Assembly: GCF_900110955.1 (NCBI RefSeq)
Contig: NZ_FOFR01000030.1
Span: forward strand, 31,930 to 95,929
DNA length: 64,000 nt
From: Lentzea xinjiangensis
GTDB lineage: Bacteria; Actinomycetota; Actinomycetes; Mycobacteriales; Pseudonocardiaceae
Reading direction: 5' to 3'
Within the stretch, counting starts at the first letter, position 1. Each line of letters starts with the position of its first letter. Shown piece by piece: positions 49,093-58,040 of the stretch. Both the position numbers and the translations under genes were made by a program. Under the pieces are notes generated by a model. The model had not been told where the DNA came from. It made no database searches and worked only from the letters and a program-made list of their open reading frames with translations.

Positions 49093-50048
49093 AGGGCGCC
49101 GCCTGAGGCCGTGTTCGTTGCGGCCGGGCCGGTGTGGGTGTGTTTCCAGCCGCGGTGACGCCACCACCGGTTGTCCAGCAGCGAGCCGACGACGACGAAC
49201 GCCACAAGCGCCAGCAACGCGTTGACGTTAAGGTCTGCCATCAGGTTGTAGGCGATGTGGCCCAGGACGATGCCGGGCAGGCTTCGGGTGTGGCGCCAGC
49301 ACAGCACGGTCAGGTAGACGGGGATGACCAGGACGAGTGCCCGCAATCCGTAGTGCAGGTGGTAGGAGAGATGGACCGCGACCACCAAGACAGCGCCGAT
49401 ACCGGACCCGACCCACGTCCGGCCGCCGCGACGGCGGACGTGCTCGAGGATGACGCATATCAGGACGGTCGCGATGACCTCCTCGCAGAACCCTGAGCCG
49501 ATCGACCTCAGTGTTTCCAGCCAGCCTGGCCATACCGCTTGGGCACCGGTCCACGGCTGCAGCGACGGCCAGGCCAGTTCCGCAGCCCGAACCACGATGA
49601 ACCCGATGATGGCGGCCGGGCAGACGAGCCGGAGGTAGTAGCCGAAGGCGGCGATGTGGTCGCGTGGTGTCGTGCGCTCGTCCAGGCCCATCGCCTGTCG
49701 CCCGCCGATGCTGTGCAGGCAGACGAGCACGAGCACGGCGAGCAGCATGAGGAACACCACGCGCTTGGCTTCGCCGATCGGGGTCACGTCAAAACGCAGC
49801 AGCGTCGGCGGTAGCGGCAGATGCAGACCGGTGCTGTCGTTGAAGAGGCTGAAGGACCGGTTCCACACTTCGCTGAAGAACAGCGTGGCGGGGATCCCCG
49901 CCATCATGACCCAGGCGCTGCGCTGCCGGGTCCATGTGATCGGTGCGGGGTGGGCCGGCGTGGCGGTGCCGGGGTAGAGCAGGCCGGTGACGCCGCGCTT
50001 CCAGGGCGGCTCAGCGGTGGCGGGCGGTGTGCGGGAGTCGCTGCTCAC
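49089..50048 (-). CDS. CPBP-family intramembrane metalloprotease
   Basis: The 319-aa membrane protein starts at GTG 50048. It has about eight hydrophobic helices. The CPBP (Abi) motifs are in order: GFCEEVIATVLI (EE pair), 'VVAVHLSYHLHYGLRALVLV' (His) and GHIAYNLMADL (H..N). These ligate the metal in Rce1-like enzymes, which cleave prenylated proteins or, in bacteria, serve in peptide export and immunity or have unknown substrates. The Arg of the usual EExxxR is absent (EEVIATV). A 59-aa protein gene is translationally coupled downstream. No lanthipeptide gene is near, so the substrate is unknown. Confidence 0.82.
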   Translation of the reverse strand: MSSDSRTPPATAEPPWKRGVTGLLYPGTATPAHPAPITWTRQRSAWVMMAGIPATLFFSEVWNRSFSLFNDSTGLHLPLPPTLLRFDVTPIGEAKRVVFLMLLAVLVLVCLHSIGGRQAMGLDERTTPRDHIAAFGYYLRLVCPAAIIGFIVVRAAELAWPSLQPWTGAQAVWPGWLETLRSIGSGFCEEVIATVLICVILEHVRRRGGRTWVGSGIGAVLVVAVHLSYHLHYGLRALVLVIPVYLTVLCWRHTRSLPGIVLGHIAYNLMADLNVNALLALVAFVVVGSLLDNRWWRHRGWKHTHTGPAATNTASGGAL

Positions 50049-50791
50049 GTGGATATCTCGTCTCGCATGGGTGTGGTGGTGATGGTGGGTGAGTGGACCG
50101 GGTGGCGGCGCGATGCGGCACGAGGGGGATCGCGCCGCCACCCGGCTGCCGCGACCGCTGCCGCACCAAGCGCGGGTGCGCTGGTGTGTCGTCGGTGCAC
50201 GGCGACCGCCTCGACTTACCGGGGGTGTCGGGCGGTCCGATCGGGTGGCTAGGTCGAGCCCTTGGCGGGCGCCTGGGCCATGCCGACCGCAGCAGCGGGG
50301 GCGGCGGCGAGCATGACCGCGGCGGCGACGGCCACGACGATGGCCGTCCGGTACCAGGACGTGACTGTCACAGCGGCTGAATCCAGTTCGTTTTTCGGTG
50401 CCGCGCCGAGGACGGGGGGGTGGGCGGCGCGTGTGGTCAGGTCGGTGAGGTGGTCGTCTCGGGGCACCGGCACCGGCACCGGCACCGGCACCGGCACCGG
50501 CACCGGCGCCGGCACCGCGCGGGGCCCGTGACGTGTCCGGTCCTGTGTGGCCGGTGGCGGGTGGTGGCGCAGCAAGGAGGCGTGCGGTGCTGCGCCACCA
50601 CCCAGGCCACCGCGCAGACCTCGCGGATCGAAAACGCGTGGTCGCGCGGTGGCACCCCCAGACTCGGCTCCGATTGCCGCCGGGCCGAGGTCGGTGGCCG
50701 CGGTGTCGCACACGGCGGCGGGTCGCTCGAGTCATCGCCTGGCTTCGGTTGCGCTGGTGATGGCGTGCGACGCCACAGCGGATGGCCGTTC
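50049..50791. other. 743 bp without a confident gene
   Basis: The stretch holds the CPBP promoter, a hexanucleotide repeat (50463-50516) and, on the minus strand, a frame ending at 50249 with a hydrophobic end 'IVVAVAAAVMLAAAPAAAVG'. In that frame the repeat encodes Val-Pro repeats. The hydrophobic end could belong to a small exported protein starting at a GTG near 50362, but I cannot confirm it. Confidence 0.4.
50463..50516. repeat. Hexanucleotide tandem repeat (GGCACC)9
   Basis: Seven perfect GGCACC units are followed by GGCGCC and one more GGCACC, nine units in 54 bp. The unit length keeps the frame, so slippage would change a Val-Pro or Gly-Thr repeat without a frameshift. Confidence 0.95.
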
Positions 50792-51223
50792 TCATCCGCC
50801 TGCTCCAGCTGCGAACGGGGTGGTGCGCACGTCCGGCGTGAGGTGCTCTCCGAACAAGCCCACCAGTTTCGTGACTTCGTAGCCGACCACACCGAGGTCG
50901 GCGTCCGGGCCGGCGAGTACACCGATGCTGCTGCCGTCTGCGACGGAGTTGACCAGCAGGAAGCCTCGTTCCATCTCCACGACGCATTGGCGGGTGGTGC
51001 CTGCGTCGAAGCACTTCGCCGCGCCTTGGGCCAGGCTCACCAGACCGGAGATCACCGCGGCCAGCTGGTCAGCACGATCCTTCGGCAGGCGCCGTGATCG
51101 CGCCACGAGCAGGCCGTCCGCGCTCAGGACGATGGCGTGCGAGACCCGCGCTGTGCGGGTGACGAAGTCGTCCAGTGGCCAGTTCCAGCCTGCGGCTGCC
51201 GTGGTCATGTCTGCTGTGGTCAT
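50792..51223 (-). CDS. Roadblock/LC7-domain protein (CvnB-like)
   Basis: The 143-aa protein begins in an ATGA overlap with the sensor gene (51220-51223). It is a single Roadblock/LC7 domain: 'WPLDDFVTRTARVSHAIVLS', ADGLLVARSRRLPKDRADQL, 'AAVISGLVSLAQGAAKCFDA' and FLLVNSVADGSSIGVLAG. In actinobacterial conservons, CvnB sits between the sensor CvnA and the DUF742 protein CvnC and small GTPase CvnD, acting as a regulator of the GTPase. Here CvnC and CvnD are absent downstream. The family is firm. Confidence 0.92.
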   Translation of the reverse strand: MTTADMTTAAAGWNWPLDDFVTRTARVSHAIVLSADGLLVARSRRLPKDRADQLAAVISGLVSLAQGAAKCFDAGTTRQCVVEMERGFLLVNSVADGSSIGVLAGPDADLGVVGYEVTKLVGLFGEHLTPDVRTTPFAAGAGG

Positions 51224-53859
51224 CGGTCGGTCACCTCGGTGGTGGCGATGGGGGGCGTCGGCGTGCCGGCTTCGTCGCGCGCTCGCTGCACGCCGCGCTG
51301 AAGGCTCCCCAGGTGCCGCCGTGTCCGCTCGGGGTCGGCCGTAGGCGTGACTGCGGAGTCCGGCGCGGCTGGTGAACCAGGTACGAGGCGGGCTTTGGGA
51401 GTGCGTTTGGGCAAGCCGCTGCCCGGCTGCTCGTCGAGCGTGGCGCCGGCCAGAATGGCGTTCGCCGCATCCCATCCGGGGTCTCCCGGCGCGCTCCAGC
51501 TGGTGACAGTCGCGGCACGGAGTCCCCTGCGTAGCTCGTAGAGCGCAGCAGGCCCGGCGCCACTACCGCGGGAACGCGTGGAGGCGGCATCGGCCGCTGT
51601 CGTCCTCATACCATCGGGACCGGCCGGTTTCGGAACAGCGCCCTGGTCGGGGGTGAACCACTCGGACAACTCCGCAATCGGCTCGAGCCGCTCGGTGGTG
51701 GCGTCAGAGTCGGCTGCATGGCCGTCGACTGGTGAGGCTGGGCTGTCGGTGACGTGTCCTGACACGCTCCGCCGAGCCGGTGGAGTCGGCCTGGGCAGCT
51801 GTGTGGTGTGTGCTTCGTCCCCGGGCTGGGCGTGCCCCTCGTGGTCAGAGGGCTGGACGAGCTCTGCCTCGCCGGCAGCCGCGACGAGCTGTGGCTGTGG
51901 ATTGGCGGTTGCGTGCAGGGCGGGTAGTACGGGCGGCTGTGCGTCGGCGAGCAAGGTGACCGGCACGGCGACTCGCGCGGTGATGCCTCCGTCGAGGGTG
52001 CCGCCGGCCCGCAGTGAGACGGGGATGCCGTGTCGCTGCGCAAGGCGGGCGACCACGTGCAGTCCCATGCGTTCGGCTGCCTTGACGTCCAGGTCGGGAG
52101 GCGCGGCCAGAAACTGGTTGTATTGCCGGATAAGGTCCTCGGGCATGCCCATACCGGTGTCGTGAACCTCGATGACGAGGTGGCGTCGGCGGCGGTCGAG
52201 GTCACCGCGCAGGGTGACCTTCGTCGGCGGCTCGGACATGACGGTGGCGTTGTCGAGCAGTTCCGCCAGCAGGTGCACGAGGTCCTTGGCGACGTGTCCG
52301 AGGACCGCCACCTCGGCCTTCGCCTCGGTGTCCACGCGGGTGTACTGCTCGATCTCGGAGACCGCGGCGTAGAGCACCTCGTGTAGCGCGACCGGGCGAG
52401 CCAGCCGTGTGCCCAGTCCTGCGCCGGAGAGCACCAGGAGATTCTCCGAGTTGCGGCGCATGCGGGTCGCCAGATGATCCAGCTCGAACAGCCGCGCGAG
52501 CCGGTCGGGATCCTGTTCGTCGCGCTCCAGCACGTCGATCCCGGCGAGCAGATGTTCGAGGAGGGTCTGCGAACGCCGGGCAAGGCTGACGAGCACCGCG
52601 TTGACGTTGTCACGCAGGTGAGCGCGCTGGGCGGCGAGGTGCACGGCCGCGAAGAGGACCGTCTCGAAAGCGCGCGCCAGCTGACCGGTCTCTTCGCGGG
52701 AGTGGATCGGTACCGTCAGGATCTCGTCGTCGACCACATCAAAGGGATCCCGGTGGTCAAGGATGCGTTCGATCGCTTCGGGCAGGTCGTGCTTGGCCAC
52801 GCGCAGAGCGGTGTGCCGCAGGACCCTCAGCGGCCGAAGAATGGTGCGGGCCATCAGCACGGCCACCGCGAACGCGATCAGCAGCACCGCGACGATTCCC
52901 GCGCTGACTTCCCACGTCGTCTGCCGAGCTGAGGTGGCCAGAGCATTGGTTGTGGCTCCCGCGCCGGCAGCGACCTCGTTGCGGACTGCGGTGATGCGGC
53001 CGGCCGTGGCCGCCCCGGTGCGCGCAGCAGCGGCGGCATCCACGCTGATCGGCCGGTTCGCGCCGGACTGGACGAGCGCCAGCTGAACCAGCCGGCTGCG
53101 TTCGTCCACCTCGGCACCACTGACCACGTCCTGGTACCGCTGCCGCAACTGCGGTCCCGCGGCAGCGGTGAACTCGCCGATCGCGGCGTCGAACCGGGAC
53201 TGAGCCGCCCGCAGCAGGTTGGCTTGCTGCGGCGGAAGATCACGGCTGTAGGCGGCGGCGACCAGGATCGCGTTCTGCGTGCTCAGGTGTTCCTGCGCGG
53301 CGCCAAGAGCCTGCAGCGCCGCCACATCGGAGCCGACCGGCAGTGTGCTGACGCTGTCGGCCGTGCTGCGGCCCATCCACACGAGCCCGTCCAGGATCTG
53401 GCCGTAGCGCGCAAGCGCGGAGACATCCGGATACCGCGTCTGCTGCACCGTCCGACGCAGCCCGTCCAGCCCGTCCAACTCGGTCAACGCCTTGTCCGCG
53501 CTGGCCGCCACGGCCGTGTTCAGCTGCTCCGGCGCACGAACGGCTGCACGCAAGGCGGCATGCGCAGCATCAACCCGCTGCACCGCCTCGACCAGCGAGG
53601 CGCTGTCCTTGCGGCCACTGTGAATAAAGCCCATGACGGCACTGCGCTCGGCCTGCAGCGCGTCGGTCACTTCCCAGCCACGGGCGCACACCTCAAGAGC
53701 GTGTTGTGCTCTGACGAGATCGCCGTAGGTGCTCTCCTGCGCCACGATCCGGTTGCCGGCCAGCCAGAACACGGCGAGGGCCAGCGGCACCATCACCACA
53801 ACGAGCTTGGTGCGTACGCGCCAGTTCGCCATCGTCGGCGGCCGCCAGGGAAACACCAT
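51220..53859 (-). CDS. CvnA-like sensor histidine-kinase-like protein with NIT domain
   Basis: The 879-aa protein has a TM helix at about residues 18-36, a nitrate/nitrite-sensor-like all-helical extracellular domain (QAERSAVMGFIHSG to about 300), and a second TM ('VSAGIVAVLLIAFAVAVLMA'). A HAMP-like segment, a dimer region ('NVNAVLVSLARRSQTLLEHL', then LDHLATRMRRNSENLLVL) and an HATPase follow (LLAELLDNATVMSEPPTKV, DTGMGMPEDLI, MGLHVVARLAQRHGIPVSL). A long disordered tail of about 230 residues ends it. CvnA proteins sense an unknown signal and work with CvnB to D. It is coupled to the CvnB-like gene. ATG 53859 is used; ATG 53832 is an alternative. Confidence 0.9.
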   Translation of the reverse strand: MVFPWRPPTMANWRVRTKLVVVMVPLALAVFWLAGNRIVAQESTYGDLVRAQHALEVCARGWEVTDALQAERSAVMGFIHSGRKDSASLVEAVQRVDAAHAALRAAVRAPEQLNTAVAASADKALTELDGLDGLRRTVQQTRYPDVSALARYGQILDGLVWMGRSTADSVSTLPVGSDVAALQALGAAQEHLSTQNAILVAAAYSRDLPPQQANLLRAAQSRFDAAIGEFTAAAGPQLRQRYQDVVSGAEVDERSRLVQLALVQSGANRPISVDAAAAARTGAATAGRITAVRNEVAAGAGATTNALATSARQTTWEVSAGIVAVLLIAFAVAVLMARTILRPLRVLRHTALRVAKHDLPEAIERILDHRDPFDVVDDEILTVPIHSREETGQLARAFETVLFAAVHLAAQRAHLRDNVNAVLVSLARRSQTLLEHLLAGIDVLERDEQDPDRLARLFELDHLATRMRRNSENLLVLSGAGLGTRLARPVALHEVLYAAVSEIEQYTRVDTEAKAEVAVLGHVAKDLVHLLAELLDNATVMSEPPTKVTLRGDLDRRRRHLVIEVHDTGMGMPEDLIRQYNQFLAAPPDLDVKAAERMGLHVVARLAQRHGIPVSLRAGGTLDGGITARVAVPVTLLADAQPPVLPALHATANPQPQLVAAAGEAELVQPSDHEGHAQPGDEAHTTQLPRPTPPARRSVSGHVTDSPASPVDGHAADSDATTERLEPIAELSEWFTPDQGAVPKPAGPDGMRTTAADAASTRSRGSGAGPAALYELRRGLRAATVTSWSAPGDPGWDAANAILAGATLDEQPGSGLPKRTPKARLVPGSPAAPDSAVTPTADPERTRRHLGSLQRGVQRARDEAGTPTPPIATTEVTDR

Positions 53860-54571
53860 GGTCAGCGGACCTCGTCGCGGGCTGGCACAGCCTGAATGTG
53901 CGCGAACTGGTCACGCCAGCCGTGCCGACGTGATTCCAGCCAGCCGCCTGACCTCACCTGGTGCTCCACAGAGCCGGACGGTGCACCTTCGTACGCTGAG
54001 ATTGTTTCTTTCATGCCGCAGTGTGATCCCTACTGGCTCGACGCCATACGAGCGGCACATTCCACGCTCGTAATCCCTGTCGTTGATGGCACGAAGGATC
54101 TTGGGCCGACACAGGCAAAAAAGAAAGGCTTTGAATGGGGACACTTTATGGGGGCATTTATGGATGCCCCCTCGCCAGAGGCATCGTCATTGACGGTGGC
54201 GTGCCGTAATGGGACAGCATGACTCGAGGAGCTGTATGCACCCTGGTACAGGGACCTGACCCGCGCAGCTACGGAGGTCGGGTGTGGTGCCGGGCTCGAA
54301 GCGTCACCGTTGCCGCTGGGCCACCCAAACAAGGACGACCGCTCCTATCGGAGGGGGCACTGCCAACGGACGCAACACCGCTATTCGGCGCAGACTCGTG
54401 CCCAGCGACGGCATCGATGACGTCATCGTTTATCCAGCACGAGGCACGATGGACGGCGGCTTGCGCACGACGCCCAGGCCGACGTCCGCATACAACTCTG
54501 TAGCCCGGCGAGGCCGGTCCGTTTCGTTCGATCGCGATGAGGGGCCAGATGTGACTCGGTCCGAGGGCCGG
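53860..54571. other. 712 bp without a confident gene
   Basis: Frames are open on both strands, but none has a good start with coding-like third positions. A + frame with 'LDAIRAAHSTLVIPVVDGTK' (about 54010-54222) is AT-richer and could be a gene remnant. The stretch includes the 22-bp inverted repeat at 54150-54171. Confidence 0.4.
54150..54171. repeat. Inverted repeat GGGGGCAT/ATGCCCCC
   Basis: GGGGGCAT (54150-54157) and ATGCCCCC (54164-54171) flank a 6-nt loop. The same box (GGGGGCA/TGCCCCC) recurs as a nested cluster at 56884-56931, on the other side of the kinase/regulator pair. Confidence 0.7.
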
Positions 54572-55456
54572 TCAGGGGATATTGGTCCAGCCGGACCATG
54601 GGCGGGGACCGAGATCGCCGCGAAGGCAGGCGAGCCGGTGCCTGGCCTGATGCTGCTGGCGGGGATCTTCGGCGGCTATCTGGACAGCGAACAGGGCCAG
54701 ACGGAGCTCACGGATATCGCGTAGCACCGGATAGCCCTGCCAGCCGGTCACGTCGAGCCCGTACGTGCAGCAGAATTCCTGGTATTGCCGTTCGGGCAGG
54801 GTGCCGGTGGTCGCGTGACTGATGGCGGTGTGCAGCAGATCCCACTCGGGTGGTCCGACGGCGACCTGCTCGAGGTCCAGCACGAGCAGGGAGCCGTCCT
54901 GGGTTCGTGCGATGTTCCCCGGCCAGGCGTCGCCGTGCACCACGCACTGCGGCCGGCCGGCGGGCAGAGCCGTGTACCGGGCCATCAGCTCGGCCAGGTG
55001 GCTGCGGAGGAAATCGCGGTCGCCGTCAGCTGTGCCGCTCGCGTTCTCGATGACGTCCGCGAGTCCTTCGAACGGGTCGAGCCTCGGCAGCTCGAATTCG
55101 GGAACGGGCAGCGTGTGCAGCGCGCGCAGGACGGTGGCGAGTTCGACACGGTTGGCGTTGTCGTGCGGCGGCAGCTCGTGCCAGAAGGTCACCGCATGTC
55201 CCCGGACCATGATCGGCTGGTCGATGTCGTCGATCGGCCGTACCGCAGGCACCCCCATGCTGGCCAGCCAGTGGGCGACGTCGATCTCCTTACGGGCGAC
55301 CGCGTACCGGTCGACGCGGGCGATGCGGGCGATCACCGCCCTGTCTAGCCGGTAGATCGCGTTGTGGCCCAACCGGATGAGATGCGCATCGTTGCCGCTG
55401 GCTCCCGCATGGGCGGCCGCGGCCAGCACGACAGGGCGCAAGGTGTCCGCATTCAC
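54572..55456 (-). CDS. Aminoglycoside-phosphotransferase-like kinase (APH family)
   Basis: The 294-aa protein has an APH/choline-kinase fold: AVIARIARVDRYAVARKEID (Lys region), WLASMGVPAVRPIDDIDQP, the Brenner loop 'CVVHGDAWPGNIARTQDG' (HGDxxxxN) and 'LLVLDLEQVAVGPPEWDLLH' (metal-binding Asp). Members phosphorylate small molecules, some of them antibiotics, but the substrate cannot be read. It lies 41 bp downstream of the TPR regulator and behind iteron-like repeats, which suggests control by that regulator. A decayed copy of the pair is at 43805-45130. Confidence 0.88.
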   Translation of the reverse strand: MNADTLRPVVLAAAAHAGASGNDAHLIRLGHNAIYRLDRAVIARIARVDRYAVARKEIDVAHWLASMGVPAVRPIDDIDQPIMVRGHAVTFWHELPPHDNANRVELATVLRALHTLPVPEFELPRLDPFEGLADVIENASGTADGDRDFLRSHLAELMARYTALPAGRPQCVVHGDAWPGNIARTQDGSLLVLDLEQVAVGPPEWDLLHTAISHATTGTLPERQYQEFCCTYGLDVTGWQGYPVLRDIRELRLALFAVQIAAEDPRQQHQARHRLACLRGDLGPRPWSGWTNIP

Positions 55457-55466
55457 TGGGCCAAGA

Positions 55467-55507
55467 CTAGTGCGCCGTTTTCTAGCGCGCCGATCATCTA
55501 ACGCGCC
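55467..55507 (-). promoter_or_regulatory. Three iteron-like repeats before the kinase gene
   Basis: CTAGTGCGCC (55467), CTAGCGCGCC (55482) and CTAACGCGCC (55498) are spaced 15 and 16 bp and sit between the regulator stop and the kinase start. GCGCGTTAG, the complement of the last box, is found in the regulator's own promoter (56876-56884). They are candidate operators of the TPR regulator. Confidence 0.6.
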
Positions 55508-56829
55508 AATCCATTCGCGGCGACGGGCACCAGCGTACGGATCCGTCCGTGCAGTTCGGCCACGTCAGGGTTACCGGTGCGACGCCCCGCGAGCCTGCCC
55601 AGATCCAGCATGGTGCCATCGATACGGGCCGACCGGATGGATGCAGCGTCCTTAACGGCCGAGATGCCCATAGCGGCGCCCTCCTGGAGCTCGCCGGTGG
55701 CCAGTAACATGCCCGCCAGCCGCAGCCGACAGAAGGTGCGCGCCCTGACGTACTGCTCCGGATGAAGAGTGATGGCGGTGGTCAACCGCTTCGCGGCCTC
55801 GACGCCGCCGACACCGTGCCCAGCCAGGTCCGACAAGGCGTGTCCGGTTTCGCCGTGGTGCTCGGCCTCGTCGTAGTATGCGGCGTAGCCGACGGCACCC
55901 GTGGCAGCACCGAAAGCATCATCAGCTTTGGCTACCGCCTCGACGGTTTCCCGGACCAGACCCAACTTGGCCAGCGCCCGCGCGTAGACGGCGAACACCA
56001 CCGCCCGCTCAGTCGGCGTGAGCCGATCCAAGCGCACCATGGCGAACTCGATGTGAGTGCGGGCCGTCTCGGCGTCCCCCTGCCAGAACGCCTGACGCGC
56101 CATCAAGGTGTAGATGCTGGCGCGCAGGCTCCAGTCCTCAACCTCCTGCGCGCAGTCCTTGCTGAACATGAACAGCTTCGTGGCGTCGTCGTACTCCTTG
56201 GCGTCAAATTTCATGAACGCCGCTATCTGCGCCAGACGTCCCACCGCTGAGTACAAGTCCCTGCGGTACTTGCTCGGGCAGGGGACATCGAGCAAACGCG
56301 CGGCAAAGTGGACCCGGTCGAGCGCAACCTGGCGCAGCACACCGCCGCCGTGGCTGGCGTCCCAGAGCCGGAACAAGTCGGTGGCCTCACGAATCTCCCT
56401 GATGTCACCAGGGCTGACCACAGCGGGCAGATCCACCGTCGGCAGACGTTGTGCCGTGGCCGGGACATGCAGCGTGTCACCAACATAGGTTGGGGTGTGA
56501 CGGACACCGCTCACCATGACGACACTGTCTGCGGCGGCGTCGGGAGCTCTGCGCTGACTGCGGGGAGCGAACCCAAGGTCGGCGTCACGCTCGACCCGCA
56601 GAACGGCACGCAGCGCCTCACGGCGCACGGCGTGCGGCCATCGTACGGCCTGACGCTCCAACCGGGCCAGATCCCTCGGCCCGAGCAGATGGGCGCGGCC
56701 GCCTTCCGGGTGGTGCTCTTGGATGTACTGGTTGACGAGTGCGGTGACCTCGGCTGCACTCATCACCTCGCCAGGCTTCACCTCCGAGGGCAGCCGCATG
56801 CGTGCGGCCCGAAGGGGCAACTCGGGCAT
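55498..56829 (-). CDS. TPR-type transcriptional regulator (XRE/TPR family without obvious HTH)
   Basis: From ATG 56829 the 443-aa protein has an N-terminal part like the regulators paired with kinases ('EVTALVNQYIQEHHPEGGRA', LARLERQAVRWPHAVRREAL). A helical repeat region follows ('ISEATDLFRLWD'-type, YDDATKLFMFSKDCAQEVED, WSLRASIYTLMARQAFWQG, 'RTHIEFAMVRLDRLTPTERA') typical of tetratricopeptide repeats. The HTH in the first 80 residues is of the 'HLLGPRDLARLERQ' type and is only suggested. It is located upstream of a kinase on the same strand; the repeats at 55467-55507 and 56876-56884 are likely its sites. Confidence 0.82.
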   Translation of the reverse strand: MPELPLRAARMRLPSEVKPGEVMSAAEVTALVNQYIQEHHPEGGRAHLLGPRDLARLERQAVRWPHAVRREALRAVLRVERDADLGFAPRSQRRAPDAAADSVVMVSGVRHTPTYVGDTLHVPATAQRLPTVDLPAVVSPGDIREIREATDLFRLWDASHGGGVLRQVALDRVHFAARLLDVPCPSKYRRDLYSAVGRLAQIAAFMKFDAKEYDDATKLFMFSKDCAQEVEDWSLRASIYTLMARQAFWQGDAETARTHIEFAMVRLDRLTPTERAVVFAVYARALAKLGLVRETVEAVAKADDAFGAATGAVGYAAYYDEAEHHGETGHALSDLAGHGVGGVEAAKRLTTAITLHPEQYVRARTFCRLRLAGMLLATGELQEGAAMGISAVKDAASIRSARIDGTMLDLGRLAGRRTGNPDVAELHGRIRTLVPVAANGLAR

Positions 56830-56875
56830 TGTCCGGCTCTTTCGTATGCGTGTATTCAAGCGGTTACATAAGGTA

Positions 56876-56931
56876 GCGCGTTAGGGGGCACGCGCAAGGG
56901 GGCAGATAAAAATGCCCCCGAAAAATGCCCC
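56876..56931. promoter_or_regulatory. Nested inverted GGGGGCA boxes at the regulator promoter
   Basis: GGGGGCA occurs at 56884 and 56898, and its complement TGCCCC(C) at 56913 and 56926, forming a symmetric nest around 56908. GCGCGTTAG (56876-56884), an inverted copy of the iteron, abuts it. The cluster lies 50-100 bp before the TPR regulator start (56829), and 84 bp or more before the ABC operon on the other strand. Confidence 0.6.
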
Positions 56932-57014
56932 TCCGCTCGGGCTTCCGCAGCTGCCTTTGACTTCGGGATGATCACGGCCTGTCATTCGCCGTTGTTTCGA
57001 GGGGTTGGTTCGCC

Positions 57015-58034
57015 GTGCCCGGTTCACTGCGTTTTCGTGGCCATCGTCGCAGGCTGGCCGGGGCGCTAGCCGCGGCGTTCATGATGCTGAGCGTGAGCTC
57101 CTGCGGCCTGCTGAACGGGACGCCCGGCTCGGACTCGCATTCCGCGTCGCAGGGTGATCTGGAGAAGAGCCGGATCACGATCGGCATTCTGGCCACAGTG
57201 GACAACGCGCCGGTCCGGCTGGCCGAGAAGCGGGGCTTCTTCGCGCAGGAGGGGCTCGGCGTCGAGGTGAAGGTGTACGGGTCGGGTCCGGAGGCGTTGA
57301 CCGCGGTCGGTGGCGGCTCGCTGGACATCTGCCTGATCAATTACGTCAGCTTCTTCCACGCGGCGGCGAACCGGTCGGTGGACGGCCGGATCGTGTTCGA
57401 CGCCTACCAGGGCACGCAGGACTCGCTGGTGCTCGTGGCCAAGCCCGAATCGAACATCCGCGAGCCCAAGGACTTGGCGGGCAAGAAGGTCTCCGTGCAC
57501 GCCAGCGGCAACATCAACGAGCTGTTGGTGCGGGAGTTGCTGCGCAACAATGGCCTGGAGCCCGGTGCGGCGGCGTACGTGCCGGTGAAGTTTCCCGACA
57601 TCCAGGCCGCGCTGGGCAGTGGCCAGATCCAGGCCGGCGTGCTCGTGGAGCCTTACATTTCGCGCGCCGCGCAGGAGCTCGGTGCCAAACCGGTTCTGCC
57701 GCTGATCACCGGGCCGACCGCGGACATGCCGCTGAGCGGCTACGTCGCACAGACGCAGTTCACCCAGGACAACCCGAAGACGGTCGCGGCGTTCCAGCGC
57801 GCGATGAAGAAGGCGAACCAGCTCGCCGACACCGATCGGCGTGCGCTCGCCGAGGTGCTGCCGGATCTGACGAAGGTGCCCGCGGAGTCGGTGCCGTCGC
57901 TGTCGCTGGGCCGGTTCCCGACCTCGCTCGACCCGGCCCGGCTGCAGCGCGTCATCGCCCTCATGCGCGCGAACGGAGCGATGCCGGGCAAGGACTTGAG
58001 TGCCGACCAGCTCATCGTGCCGACCGCAGGCTAG
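57015..58034 (+). CDS. ABC-transporter substrate-binding lipoprotein (NMT1/SsuA type)
   Basis: The 339-aa protein starts at GTG 57015 and has a signal peptide with lipobox (LSVSSC, Cys about 30) for lipid anchoring outside the membrane. The periplasmic-binding fold type II shows 'ITIGILATVDNAPVRLAEKR', GFFAQEGLGVEVKVYGSG, 'SLDICLINYVSFFHAAANRS' and 'LAGKKVSVHASGNINELLVR'. Members bind thiamine precursors, sulfonates, riboflavin or aromatic compounds; the ligand is unknown. It heads a five-gene unit with two permeases and an ATPase. No TPP riboswitch was found upstream. Confidence 0.9.
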   Translation: MPGSLRFRGHRRRLAGALAAAFMMLSVSSCGLLNGTPGSDSHSASQGDLEKSRITIGILATVDNAPVRLAEKRGFFAQEGLGVEVKVYGSGPEALTAVGGGSLDICLINYVSFFHAAANRSVDGRIVFDAYQGTQDSLVLVAKPESNIREPKDLAGKKVSVHASGNINELLVRELLRNNGLEPGAAAYVPVKFPDIQAALGSGQIQAGVLVEPYISRAAQELGAKPVLPLITGPTADMPLSGYVAQTQFTQDNPKTVAAFQRAMKKANQLADTDRRALAEVLPDLTKVPAESVPSLSLGRFPTSLDPARLQRVIALMRANGAMPGKDLSADQLIVPTAG

Positions 58035-58040
58035 GACCCG

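Noticed and set aside
53896..54222. A + strand 108-aa gene
   Set aside because: Weak start, poor coding bias and no recognised family; only the later part looks protein-like, so it is left as a possible remnant.
56940..57014. A TPP riboswitch before the NMT1-type importer
   Set aside because: The conserved CUGAGA and ACCUGAUC-GGGUAAU elements are not present in the 75 bases upstream.
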